Assembly (NCBI GenBank): GCA_016935885.1
Contig: JAFGQA010000060.1
Span: 1-17,532, forward strand
DNA: 17,532 nt
Reading direction: 5' to 3'
Source: Phycisphaerae bacterium
GTDB taxonomy: Bacteria > Planctomycetota > Phycisphaerae > UBA1845 > UTPLA1
How positions within the stretch are numbered: the stretch's first letter is position 1; each line of letters starts with the position of its first letter. A program made the position numbers and the translations under genes. The notes beneath the pieces were generated by a model that saw only the letters and a program-made list of their open reading frames with translations, ran no database searches and had not been told where the DNA came from. This document shows, piece after piece, positions 8,067 to 13,839 of the stretch.

Positions 8067-9806
8067 GTGGATTTGTGGACGGCGCTGCTGGATGTGTTGA
8101 TCCTGCTGTTTGCGGCGTTGGCGCTTGGCGCGCTGTGCGAGCGGTTGGGGCAAAGTGCGATACTGGGCTACCTCCTCGCCGGCACGCTACTTGGGCCCAA
8201 TGCGTATGACATGATGACGAACCATCGCGCGGTGACGGCAATCGCGGAACTGGGGGTGGCCCTGCTGCTCTTCACGATCGGTCTCGAGTTCTCCTGGCGG
8301 AGGCTTCGACGCATCGGGCCGATTGCCATTGGCGGCGGCACCCTCCAGGTCTTGCTGACTGGTGCGGTGGCGGGAGGAGCATGTCTGATGCTGGGATTGG
8401 GTGGGTCGGCGTCCGTGGCTGTCGGCGCCATGATCGCCCTAAGCAGCACCGCCTGCGTGTTGCGGGTCCTGGTTAGCCGCGCGGAGATTGACAGTGTCCA
8501 CGGCCGCAACGCACTTGGGATCCTGCTCTTGCAGGACATCAGCTTGATCCCCCTTGTCCTCATCGTCACGGCGTTGGGCGGCGAGGGGACGACGGCGCAG
8601 ATCGCGCGGGAGATGGGGCGGGCGATCGGGGGAGCGGCGATCCTTGTGGCAGTGTTCTACGTGTTATTCAAGTACCTCGTGCCGTTGATATTGAGCATCG
8701 AGGCGACGGCACGCAATCGTGAATTGACCATCCTGCTGGCGATCGTCATGGCCGTGGGGTCGGCGTGGGCGGCGCACCGCGTTGGGTTCTCACCGGCCCT
8801 TGGCGCCTTTGTTGCGGGCATGCTGTTGGCCAGTTCACCATTCGCGACGCAGGTCCGCGCCGACGTCGTCTCCTTGCGGACGCTTTTTGTGACGCTGTTC
8901 TTCAGCTCGATTGGGATGCTGGCCGATCCGGTGTGGGCCGTGGAGCACTGGGCGACGGTCCTGGCCTTGGTTGGAGCCATCGTCATCGGGAAGGCGGTGT
9001 TGGCCGGCGGCGTGACCTACCTGTTCCGTGCCTCGCTGGGTCATGCGGTTGCCACGGGCGTTTGTCTGGCCCAGGTCGGCGAGTTCTCCGTGGTGCTGAC
9101 CGAAGTGGCGAGACATCGGGGACTGATCGACGGCGATCTGTTCAAGCTGATTATCTCGGCGACGATCATCACGTTGTTTCTGACGCCGTACTTGGTGGCC
9201 GTGGCGCCGCGCCTTGCCCGGGCCGCGGGAAGGCTGTCGGCTCGTGGGCCCAGAGAACTGCCTCCCAGGGGCGGCGCGTGGCACAGGCGTCTCGGCGGTG
9301 TCGACACCGCCGAGACGGCGGCGCCAGATTCGTCACGGCCCGACGCGGAGATGACGGATCACATCGTGATTGTGGGCTTCGGGCCGGCCGGGCAGCGCGT
9401 CGCCGAGACGCTGATGCGGCGGCACAAACCGCGCATCGTTGTCTTGGAGCAGAATCCCAAGACCGCGACCATCGCCCGGACATACGAGCTTCAGACGTTC
9501 ATCGGTGACGCGACCCGCACGGAAACGCTGGAAGAACTGCGCGTCGGCGCGGCCAAGGCCGTGGCGGTGACAGTGCCCGACCCGACCACCGCCCGACACG
9601 TCATCGAGGGCATTCGTTCGCTGTCACCCCAGACGCCGATCATCGCCCGGTCGCGGTATCACATTCACCGATGGCAGCTAACGCTCGCCGGGGCCCAGGT
9701 CGTCATCGACGAGGAAGATCACGTCGGCGCGCGCATCGCGTTGGAGGTACGAAGAGTCCTGCGGGCCGCCGGCGGCGAGCCATCGTCCACAAATGATGCG
9801 ACGTGA
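8067..9806 (+). CDS. CPA2-family monovalent cation/proton antiporter with TrkA-N domain (KefB type)
   Basis: Protein of 579 aa, an inner-membrane K+ or Na+/H+ antiporter or K+ efflux system. The start is GTG at 8067, with GGAG 7 nt upstream. Residues about 1-385 form a many-helix membrane domain with family landmarks: LGYLLAGTLLGP, ELGVALLLFTIGLEFS, SSTACVLRVL, ILLLQDISLIPLVL and ALGAFVAGMLLASSPF. Residues about 430-570 are a Rossmann TrkA-N domain (IVIVGFGPAGQRVAE, VVLEQNP, FIGDATR, IARSRYHIH...GAQVVIDEE). A C-terminal TrkA-C domain is absent. The linker between the two (about residues 403-420) is encoded by a dispersed palindromic repeat. Ion specificity and glutathione gating cannot be judged. 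Confidence 0.95.
   Translation: MDLWTALLDVLILLFAALALGALCERLGQSAILGYLLAGTLLGPNAYDMMTNHRAVTAIAELGVALLLFTIGLEFSWRRLRRIGPIAIGGGTLQVLLTGAVAGGACLMLGLGGSASVAVGAMIALSSTACVLRVLVSRAEIDSVHGRNALGILLLQDISLIPLVLIVTALGGEGTTAQIAREMGRAIGGAAILVAVFYVLFKYLVPLILSIEATARNRELTILLAIVMAVGSAWAAHRVGFSPALGAFVAGMLLASSPFATQVRADVVSLRTLFVTLFFSSIGMLADPVWAVEHWATVLALVGAIVIGKAVLAGGVTYLFRASLGHAVATGVCLAQVGEFSVVLTEVARHRGLIDGDLFKLIISATIITLFLTPYLVAVAPRLARAAGRLSARGPRELPPRGGAWHRRLGGVDTAETAAPDSSRPDAEMTDHIVIVGFGPAGQRVAETLMRRHKPRIVVLEQNPKTATIARTYELQTFIGDATRTETLEELRVGAAKAVAVTVPDPTTARHVIEGIRSLSPQTPIIARSRYHIHRWQLTLAGAQVVIDEEDHVGARIALEVRRVLRAAGGEPSSTNDAT
9276..9326 (+). repeat. Dispersed palindromic repeat inside the antiporter gene
   Basis: Begins with GTGGCACAGGCGTCTCG (9278-9294). 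It contains a perfect 28-bp palindrome at 9289-9316, with half-site GTCTCGGCGGTGTC followed by its complement. It is read in frame as WHRRLGGVDTAETAAP within the linker between membrane and TrkA-N domains. The same 17-mer is in putA. Confidence 0.8.
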
Positions 9807-9816
9807 AGGAGCGCTT

Positions 9817-9867
9817 GGGCGGGCAAGCCGCCCGTGGCATCCAGAATCGAATGCCGCCGGAGTGTCA
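9817..9867 (+). repeat. Dispersed repeat, copy A, upstream of the DUF4159 gene
   Basis: A 51-nt unit beginning GGGCGGGCAAGCCGCC and continuing with CCAGAATCGAATGCCGCCGG. It matches the reverse complement of 12510-12561 with two substitutions and one 1-nt gap. Internal stem: GGGCGG / CCGCCC. It occupies the gap between the antiporter and the DUF4159 gene. The open frame extending from 9834 through it is therefore not part of the real gene. Confidence 0.85.
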
Positions 9868-9992
9868 CGGACCCAAGGATACGCGGAAGCGCCCGCGAAG
9901 CTGTAAACGGCCGGTCTCCCTGCATAGAATGTTCATCGCCGGTTAGTCGTTGCTTCAGTCGCGCGCCGTCGCCGGCGCTTTCACGCCTGAGG

Positions 9993-12416
9993 ATGGCCTG
10001 GACCACGCTCGAAAGGCCCGTTGTTTTGCCCGCATCGTCTCTGCTGCTTCTGGTGGTCGTTGCCTTGCCTGCCCAGGCTTGGCAGGGAGAGGAAACGAAC
10101 GTTGCCACGGCGATCGAGGCGGGCAAGCGGGCACTGCTCGAACGGATCAGCGAGTACGACCAAATCGAATACCAAACCCCACAGGGCAACCAGGGCCTTG
10201 AAAGGGTGCGTGGCACGGTGACGCGCAGGCTCGGACCGGTCATCGTCGTCAGGGTCCTCGGCGGCGGGACGATCAAGATCCCGCGGAGGTCCATCGTTCT
10301 GTGGGCGACACCGGGACACATCTACCCGGAGATGAGCGGGTTCTACTATGGCGGTCCTTCGGCGTTGGTTGCGTTCGCGCTCGTGTGCGCGGGTGTGGAC
10401 ACGACACACCCGGCCATGGCCATGCTGCTGGACGCATTGGCAAAGGATGATGCGAATGAGGCGGGGACCTACGTGCACGGCTTGCGTGCCAGCGTGTGGG
10501 GCGCGTTGCTCGAACGGCCGATCAGATCGTCGCACCGCGCGAAGTACAGGAAGCTGCTTCGTGAGGACATGACCTGGCTGATGAAGGCCATGCACGTAGA
10601 TGGGGGTTATAGCTACACCGCCGCGCCCGGAGGCGGCTGGGACCATTCGAACACGCAGTTCGCCAACCTGGGGCTGTGGGCGGGGGCCGCGGGCGGGATC
10701 GAAGTCGCTGACAGAATCTGGCTCAGGATGGCCCGACACTGGATGGAGGCGCAGGTCCCTTCCGGCGGATGGGGCTACTCAAGTTCCGGCGAAACCGCGA
10801 GCTCTTCCATGACCGTCGCCGGCTGCAACAGCCTTTACATCGCACTCGACCGTTATTACTCACGAGCCGACGGTCCGTATCGGTACTTCAAAGGCGCCAA
10901 ACCGAACACGAAGGCCCGCAAGGAGATGCAGGGGATCTACGAGGCGATCCACATGGGCGACCAGTTCCTGGAGCTTAAGCCGCCAAACGTGGCCCAGTTC
11001 CACGGCTACGAGCTGTTCGGGCTTGAACGCCTCGGCGTCGCGAGCGGACAGGCCGTCATCGGCGGTCTGGATTGGTTTCGCCATTATGTGCACGGCGTCG
11101 CGAACCACCGGTGGGGCCAAGACGAGATCGCGGACGCCTTTGCCCTGATCTTCCTGGTGTACGGCCAGGCCCCGGTGCTCGTCCAGAAGCTGGAGCACGG
11201 CGATAGTGCCGACGACTGGAACTACTACCACCGTGACCTGCCCAGCCTGGTCCGCTACATGTCGCGGACGTTTGAGCGGCTGTATCGCTGGCAGCGGATT
11301 CAAAACGACGCCAGCCTTTGGGAGATGCAGGATGCCCCGATCCTGTACATCAGCGGGCGGAAGGAACTCGACCTTCCGGACGAGACGTTGAAGCGCATCC
11401 GTCAGTACGTCGAGCGCGGCGGCACCGTGTTCCTCCACGCGGATCGGGCAAGCAAGGAGTTTGTCAAGAGCGCTGCCACGGTCTTCGAGCGGATGTTTCG
11501 CGATCGGGACTACCACTTCGAGTCGCTCGATGAGGCCCACCCCCTTTTCAACTGCCACTTCGATTGCCGTTCTCGGGAACCGAAGCGGCAGATTCCTTTG
11601 CAGGTCATTGCCGACGGGCCGCGCCTGCCCGTGCTGCTTTGTCCGGTCGACATCGCGGGAGCCTGGCACCAGGAACGATTGGCCAAGTGCGAGGCCCTGT
11701 TTCAGATGATGGCCAACGTGCGGGTATACACGGCGCCGCCGTACAACGAACTGCCAACGCGTCTGCGGCCGGCTCCGCTGGCGGGTCCGTCCGCGCCACA
11801 ACGCGGCAGCCTGCGGCTGCTGCGGCTGCCACATGCCGGCCATTGGAACGCTCACCCCGGCGCGTGGCGGCACTTCGCCAACGGCCTGCGGCACCGCACA
11901 GGGATCGATCTGGCCATCGAGGCCGGCGCCTCGGCCCCGGGGCCGGGTGCCTTAGATGGATTTGACGTGGTTCACCTGACGACGCGACGCCCCTTGCGGC
12001 TGAATGATGCCACGCTGGCGACACTGCGGGCCTATCTCGAAGGCGGCGGGTTGCTGCTGATCGACGCGGCGGACGGCCAGCCCGCCGGCATCGCCGCCAT
12101 CAGCAAGTTGGTCGACACGATCGATGTCGGTACACGGGGTATCCTGTCGGCCGACCACCATATCGCGACCGGCGCCATGCCCGGCGGTCGGCCGCTGACG
12201 GACTTGGAGACGACGAAGGCCGGATCCAGCTTGGTGGCCGGACATGCCCCACCGCCCATATTGACGCGAGTCATCGATGGCCGGGTGGCGGTCATTGCCT
12301 GCCCGTTCGATCTGCTAGCGGGGTTGGACGAGCACTTCGTCTGGAATCGCAGCGGATATACGCCAGCCTCGACCGCGAGGATCGTCGACAACATCCTGCT
12401 GTGGCGGCTGAGATAG
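9993..12416 (+). CDS. Secreted DUF4159 protein with terpene-cyclase-like repeats and two DUF4159-like domains
   Basis: Protein of 807 aa from the ATG at 9993. It starts with a signal peptide: a hydrophobic core of VVLPASSLLLLVVVALP, then AQA before a likely cleavage site. The frame is open from 9834, but that extension lies in repeat DNA. A TTG at 10026 with GAAAGG upstream is a weaker alternative. Residues about 130-420 resemble squalene/prenyltransferase alpha-toroid repeats, with Gly/Trp-rich blocks such as DGGYSYT, GGWDHSNTQFANLGLW and SGGWGYSSSG. Residues about 445-590 match DUF4159 (APILYISGRKELDLPDE, LKRIRQYVERGGTVFLHAD, FERMF, HPLF). Residues about 605-807 look like a second, more diverged copy (LRLLRLPHAGHWNAHPGAWRHFANGL, LRAYLEGGGLLLIDAADG). 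The role is unknown; location outside the cytoplasm is inferred. Confidence 0.9.
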   Translation: MAWTTLERPVVLPASSLLLLVVVALPAQAWQGEETNVATAIEAGKRALLERISEYDQIEYQTPQGNQGLERVRGTVTRRLGPVIVVRVLGGGTIKIPRRSIVLWATPGHIYPEMSGFYYGGPSALVAFALVCAGVDTTHPAMAMLLDALAKDDANEAGTYVHGLRASVWGALLERPIRSSHRAKYRKLLREDMTWLMKAMHVDGGYSYTAAPGGGWDHSNTQFANLGLWAGAAGGIEVADRIWLRMARHWMEAQVPSGGWGYSSSGETASSSMTVAGCNSLYIALDRYYSRADGPYRYFKGAKPNTKARKEMQGIYEAIHMGDQFLELKPPNVAQFHGYELFGLERLGVASGQAVIGGLDWFRHYVHGVANHRWGQDEIADAFALIFLVYGQAPVLVQKLEHGDSADDWNYYHRDLPSLVRYMSRTFERLYRWQRIQNDASLWEMQDAPILYISGRKELDLPDETLKRIRQYVERGGTVFLHADRASKEFVKSAATVFERMFRDRDYHFESLDEAHPLFNCHFDCRSREPKRQIPLQVIADGPRLPVLLCPVDIAGAWHQERLAKCEALFQMMANVRVYTAPPYNELPTRLRPAPLAGPSAPQRGSLRLLRLPHAGHWNAHPGAWRHFANGLRHRTGIDLAIEAGASAPGPGALDGFDVVHLTTRRPLRLNDATLATLRAYLEGGGLLLIDAADGQPAGIAAISKLVDTIDVGTRGILSADHHIATGAMPGGRPLTDLETTKAGSSLVAGHAPPPILTRVIDGRVAVIACPFDLLAGLDEHFVWNRSGYTPASTARIVDNILLWRLR

Positions 12417-12477
12417 ACCGCGTTCGGGCTACCAGCGGAAATCGCAAGGATAAAGCACTTCACGGTTGGACGCACCT

Positions 12478-12621
12478 GTGGCACCGCCGTCTCGGCGGTG
12501 GAGTGTGCATGACACTTCCGGCGGCATTCGATTCTGGGTGCCACTGGCGGCTTGCCCGCCCGTGCCGTCTCTCCGGCGGGCACGTGGGCATGCACACTGG
12601 CAGGCAAGCTGCCAGTGCCAC
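12478..12621. repeat. 144-bp nested inverted-repeat element (MITE/REP-like) containing repeat copy B
   Basis: The ends are GTGGCAC (12478-12484) and GTGCCAC (12615-12621), inverted to each other. Inside lies a second inverted pair, AGTGTGCATG (12502-12511) and CATGCACACT (12589-12598). Subterminal hairpins are CACCGCC/GGCGGTG (12482-12500) and CACTGGCAG/CTGCCAGTG (12595-12617). Positions 12510-12561 are copy B of the repeat at 9817-9867, in opposite orientation. No transposase gene is present. The layout suggests a non-autonomous mobile element or a RAYT-type REP cluster. Confidence 0.75.
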
Positions 12622-12783
12622 CCGCCCGCGCGACCGCCCTACGCCGGCCTTTGAACTCCACAACCGCCTCCGCGACTGCAGCCGCCCCAGCCTGATCGCC
12701 CAATTGATACCGTGCCTGACGGAAGGAGTTGACGATCGGCTGCGCGATTGACAAGAAAAATGTTTCTAAACTGAGAAATGTAT

Positions 12784-12812
12784 TTGCTTCTCGGCGAGAA
12801 ACGATGTATATA
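12784..12812 (+). promoter_or_regulatory. Candidate promoter upstream of a possible small RNA and the tRNA cluster
   Basis: TTGCTT (12784-12789), an exact 17-nt spacer, then TATATA (12807-12812), in an AT-rich stretch (12745-12840) that stands out from the GC-rich surroundings. Transcription would start near 12819. No protein start with a ribosome site follows before the terminator at 12955. Confidence 0.5.
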
Positions 12813-12818
12813 GTATGT

Positions 12819-12992
12819 GTAGTTAAGCGTGAGTATGTGATGTTCGCGTAGAGTGCGGGAATGGCGCGAGTTCTGGGCTATCTATGTTACCTTTGCCTTT
12901 TGGAAGGAAGGTCCGCCTAGACTGCGCGTAAACAACCGTTTGCCTTGAAATCGCAAAGCCTCGGCGACCTCCGACGGATGCCGAGGCTTTTT
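12819..12992 (+). ncRNA. Candidate small RNA between a promoter and an intrinsic terminator
   Basis: About 174 nt bounded by the promoter above and a textbook terminator. Internal pairing is possible: CGCGTAG near 12846 with CTGCGCG near 12922, then GCGG with CCGC after an internal loop. The enclosed part has the stem CCTTTT-ggaa-GGAAGG. It is not a recognisable 6S, SRP or RNase P RNA: the GGAA loop recalls SRP RNA but its conserved AGCA segment is missing. It could instead be the leader of the tRNA operon. The class is inferred from layout only. Confidence 0.35.
12955..12992 (+). terminator. Rho-independent terminator
   Basis: An 11-bp stem, AAAGCCTCGGC (12955-12965) / GCCGAGGCTTT (12980-12990), followed by a T run (TTTTT spanning the stem end). 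It ends only about 15 nt before the first tRNA. Either the tRNAs are transcribed by read-through past this hairpin, or their promoter overlaps it. Confidence 0.8.
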
Positions 12993-13007
12993 CATTGCGC
13001 TTTCTTC

Positions 13008-13082
13008 GGCCAAGTAGCCCAACCTGGCAGAGGCCGTGCGCTCAGAACGCATGTGTTGTGGGTTCGACTCCCACCTTGGCCA
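13008..13082 (+). tRNA. tRNA with leucine anticodon CAG, short variable region
   Basis: Folds as a 75-nt cloverleaf: acceptor GGCCAAG/CTTGGCC, D stem GCC/GGC (3 bp, as in tRNA-Leu), anticodon stem GTGCG/CGCAT, loop CTCAGAA (anticodon CAG) and T stem GTGGG/CCCAC. The variable region is only GTGTT (5 nt), not the long arm typical of bacterial tRNA-Leu. The discriminator is A, as for Leu. Base 37 is A, whereas tRNAs reading CUN codons usually carry G37. CCA is not encoded. Confidence 0.9.
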
Positions 13083-13085
13083 CAC

Positions 13086-13161
13086 GCGGCTGTAGGCTAA
13101 AAGAGGCAAAGCCGCCGGGCTGAGGGCCCGGTGTCTGAGTGTTCGAATCCCTCCAGCCGCA
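13086..13161 (+). tRNA. tRNA with leucine anticodon GAG, short variable region
   Basis: A 76-nt cloverleaf 3 nt after the previous tRNA: acceptor GCGGCTG/CAGCCGC, D stem GGC/GCC (4 bp possible), anticodon stem CCGGG/CCCGG, loop CTGAGGG (anticodon GAG, G37) and T stem GAGTG/CCCTC with one mismatch. The variable region is TGTCT, 5 nt. The discriminator is A and CCA is not encoded. Probably co-transcribed with its neighbour. Confidence 0.88.
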
Positions 13162-13342
13162 TGGATACATCGTCGTTTGAGACGTGTGTCGACGGTTGCT
13201 CTCTCGCAGACCGCCGACGTGGCGGAAGGATTGTGCGCAGGTCGCGTGGCCTGGCACTAAGGCGCAGCCATCTCGACTCGCTTTGCCTCGCGTACCGGTT
13301 CGTGGGAGAGTTGGGTCGTGCGCGCCTCAAGCGCGGCACATT
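13162..13342. other. Intervening stretch within the tRNA cluster
   Basis: No standard tRNA or protein gene. It contains the hairpin CCGCC-gacgt-GGCGG (13211-13225). It also has a bulged stem GTG-CGCG...CGCG-CAC near 13320 with a 7-nt loop. GACGTGGCGGAAGG resembles the 5' part of a class II tRNA, so decayed tRNA sequence is possible. Confidence 0.4.
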
Positions 13343-13430
13343 GGGCGGCATTCCCCACACCGGATTGTAGATCCGGCGTCGCAGAACAGGGTGGGGTGGT
13401 TGACGAGAGGTTCGATTCCTCCGCCGCCCA
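13343..13430 (+). tRNA. Tyr-anticodon (GTA) tRNA-like gene with no recognisable D arm
   Basis: An 88-nt unit with a perfect acceptor pair GGGCGGC (13343-13349) / GCCGCCC (13423-13429), discriminator A, and a standard T arm (AGAGG-TTCGATT-CCTCC). The anticodon arm is perfect, CCGGA-TTGTAGA-TCCGG (13360-13376), with anticodon GTA. Only 10 nt separate the acceptor from the anticodon stem, too few for a D arm. The region between the anticodon and T arms is 29 nt. CCCCAC (13353-13358) can pair with GTGGGG (13391-13396). It may be a broken tRNA-Tyr, a rearranged functional one, or a tRNA-like RNA. Confidence 0.4.
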
Positions 13431-13483
13431 TTGAATCCCGCCCGAGAAGATGCGGGTGGCTTTCTCATGGAACCCGAGGCAAC

Positions 13484-13555
13484 GACCGGGTGCCAGAGCG
13501 GTGAGGGAGCGGCCTGCAACGCCGCAATACGTGGGTTCGAATCCCACCCCGGTCT
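13484..13555 (+). tRNA. tRNA-Cys(GCA)
   Basis: A 72-nt cloverleaf: acceptor GACCGGG/CCCGGTC, anticodon stem GCGGC/GCCGC, loop CTGCAAC (anticodon GCA) and T stem GTGGG/CCCAC. The discriminator is T, the Cys identity base. The D arm has AGCGGTGA with a short stem. CCA is not encoded. This looks like an ordinary tRNA-Cys. Confidence 0.92.
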
Positions 13556-13569
13556 TCGCGATGCGAGTC

Positions 13570-13644
13570 GGCTGGGTGGCCCAATGTGGCAGAGGCACGG
13601 GACTTAAAACCCCGGTGTTGCGGGTTCGAATCCCGCTCCAGCCA
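13570..13644 (+). tRNA. tRNA with leucine anticodon TAA, short variable region
   Basis: A 75-nt cloverleaf: acceptor GGCTGGG/TCCAGCC with a terminal G-U, D stem GCC/GGC, anticodon stem CGGGA/CCCCG with an A-C mismatch next to the loop, loop CTTAAAA (anticodon TAA) and T stem GCGGG/CCCGC. The variable region is GTGTT. The discriminator is A and CCA is not encoded. The D loop (CAATGTGGCAGA) aligns with the usual tRNA-Leu pattern (GAATTGGTAGA) with one extra base. Confidence 0.9.
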
Positions 13645-13649
13645 CGTAC

Positions 13650-13724
13650 GGCTGCGTAGCCCAACTCGGCAGAGGCGCGCGATTCAAAATCGCGTGGTTG
13701 CGGGTTCGAATCCCGCCGCAGCCA
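13650..13724 (+). tRNA. tRNA with leucine anticodon CAA, short variable region
   Basis: A 75-nt cloverleaf with perfect stems: acceptor GGCTGCG/CGCAGCC, D stem GCC/GGC, anticodon stem CGCGA/TCGCG, loop TTCAAAA (anticodon CAA) and T stem GCGGG/CCCGC. The variable region is TGGTT. The discriminator is A and CCA is not encoded. It is 5 nt after the TAA tRNA and shares its T stem and most of its D loop, so the two are probably duplicates. Confidence 0.92.
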
Positions 13725-13807
13725 GATTTCGTTCACCGCTTGGCATGGTCGCTGCCCATCGGCCAAGCATTGCGGTTCTGCGTTTCGCTGTACGCCGAAT
13801 CCTCGCC

Positions 13808-13838
13808 TTCATCCTCCATCCTTCAGCCTTCATCCTTA
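13808..13838. repeat. Short CATCCTT-type tandem sequence
   Basis: Loose tandem words TTCATCCT, CCATCCTT and TTCATCCTT end two bases before the rmlB stop codon (minus strand). It is low-complexity sequence between the tRNA cluster and rmlB. Confidence 0.45.
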
Positions 13839-13839
13839 C

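Noticed and set aside
9834..9992. N-terminal extension of the DUF4159 protein
   Set aside because: The extension is encoded by repeat copy A and spacer. The signal peptide begins at the ATG at 9993.
10860..11894. 344-codon minus-strand frame inside the DUF4159 gene
   Set aside because: Shadow of the plus-strand gene; no motif and no start signal.
12878..12925. Resemblance to the SRP (4.5S) RNA tip: TGTTACC and a GGAA loop followed by GGAAGG
   Set aside because: The conserved AGCA segment after the loop is missing and the outer helix does not match, so it is not called SRP RNA.
13300..13362. Possible extra tRNA with a 7-nt loop CCTCAAG (TCA-like anticodon, as in tRNA-Sec)
   Set aside because: The stem has a bulge, base 33 is C, and there is no T arm or matching acceptor.
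13042..13766. Minus-strand open frames across the tRNA cluster (such as 13097-13519 and 13257-13766)
   Set aside because: They are reverse complements of tRNA genes. Peptides such as GFEPTY and ESNL-type words are typical of mistranslated tRNAs.
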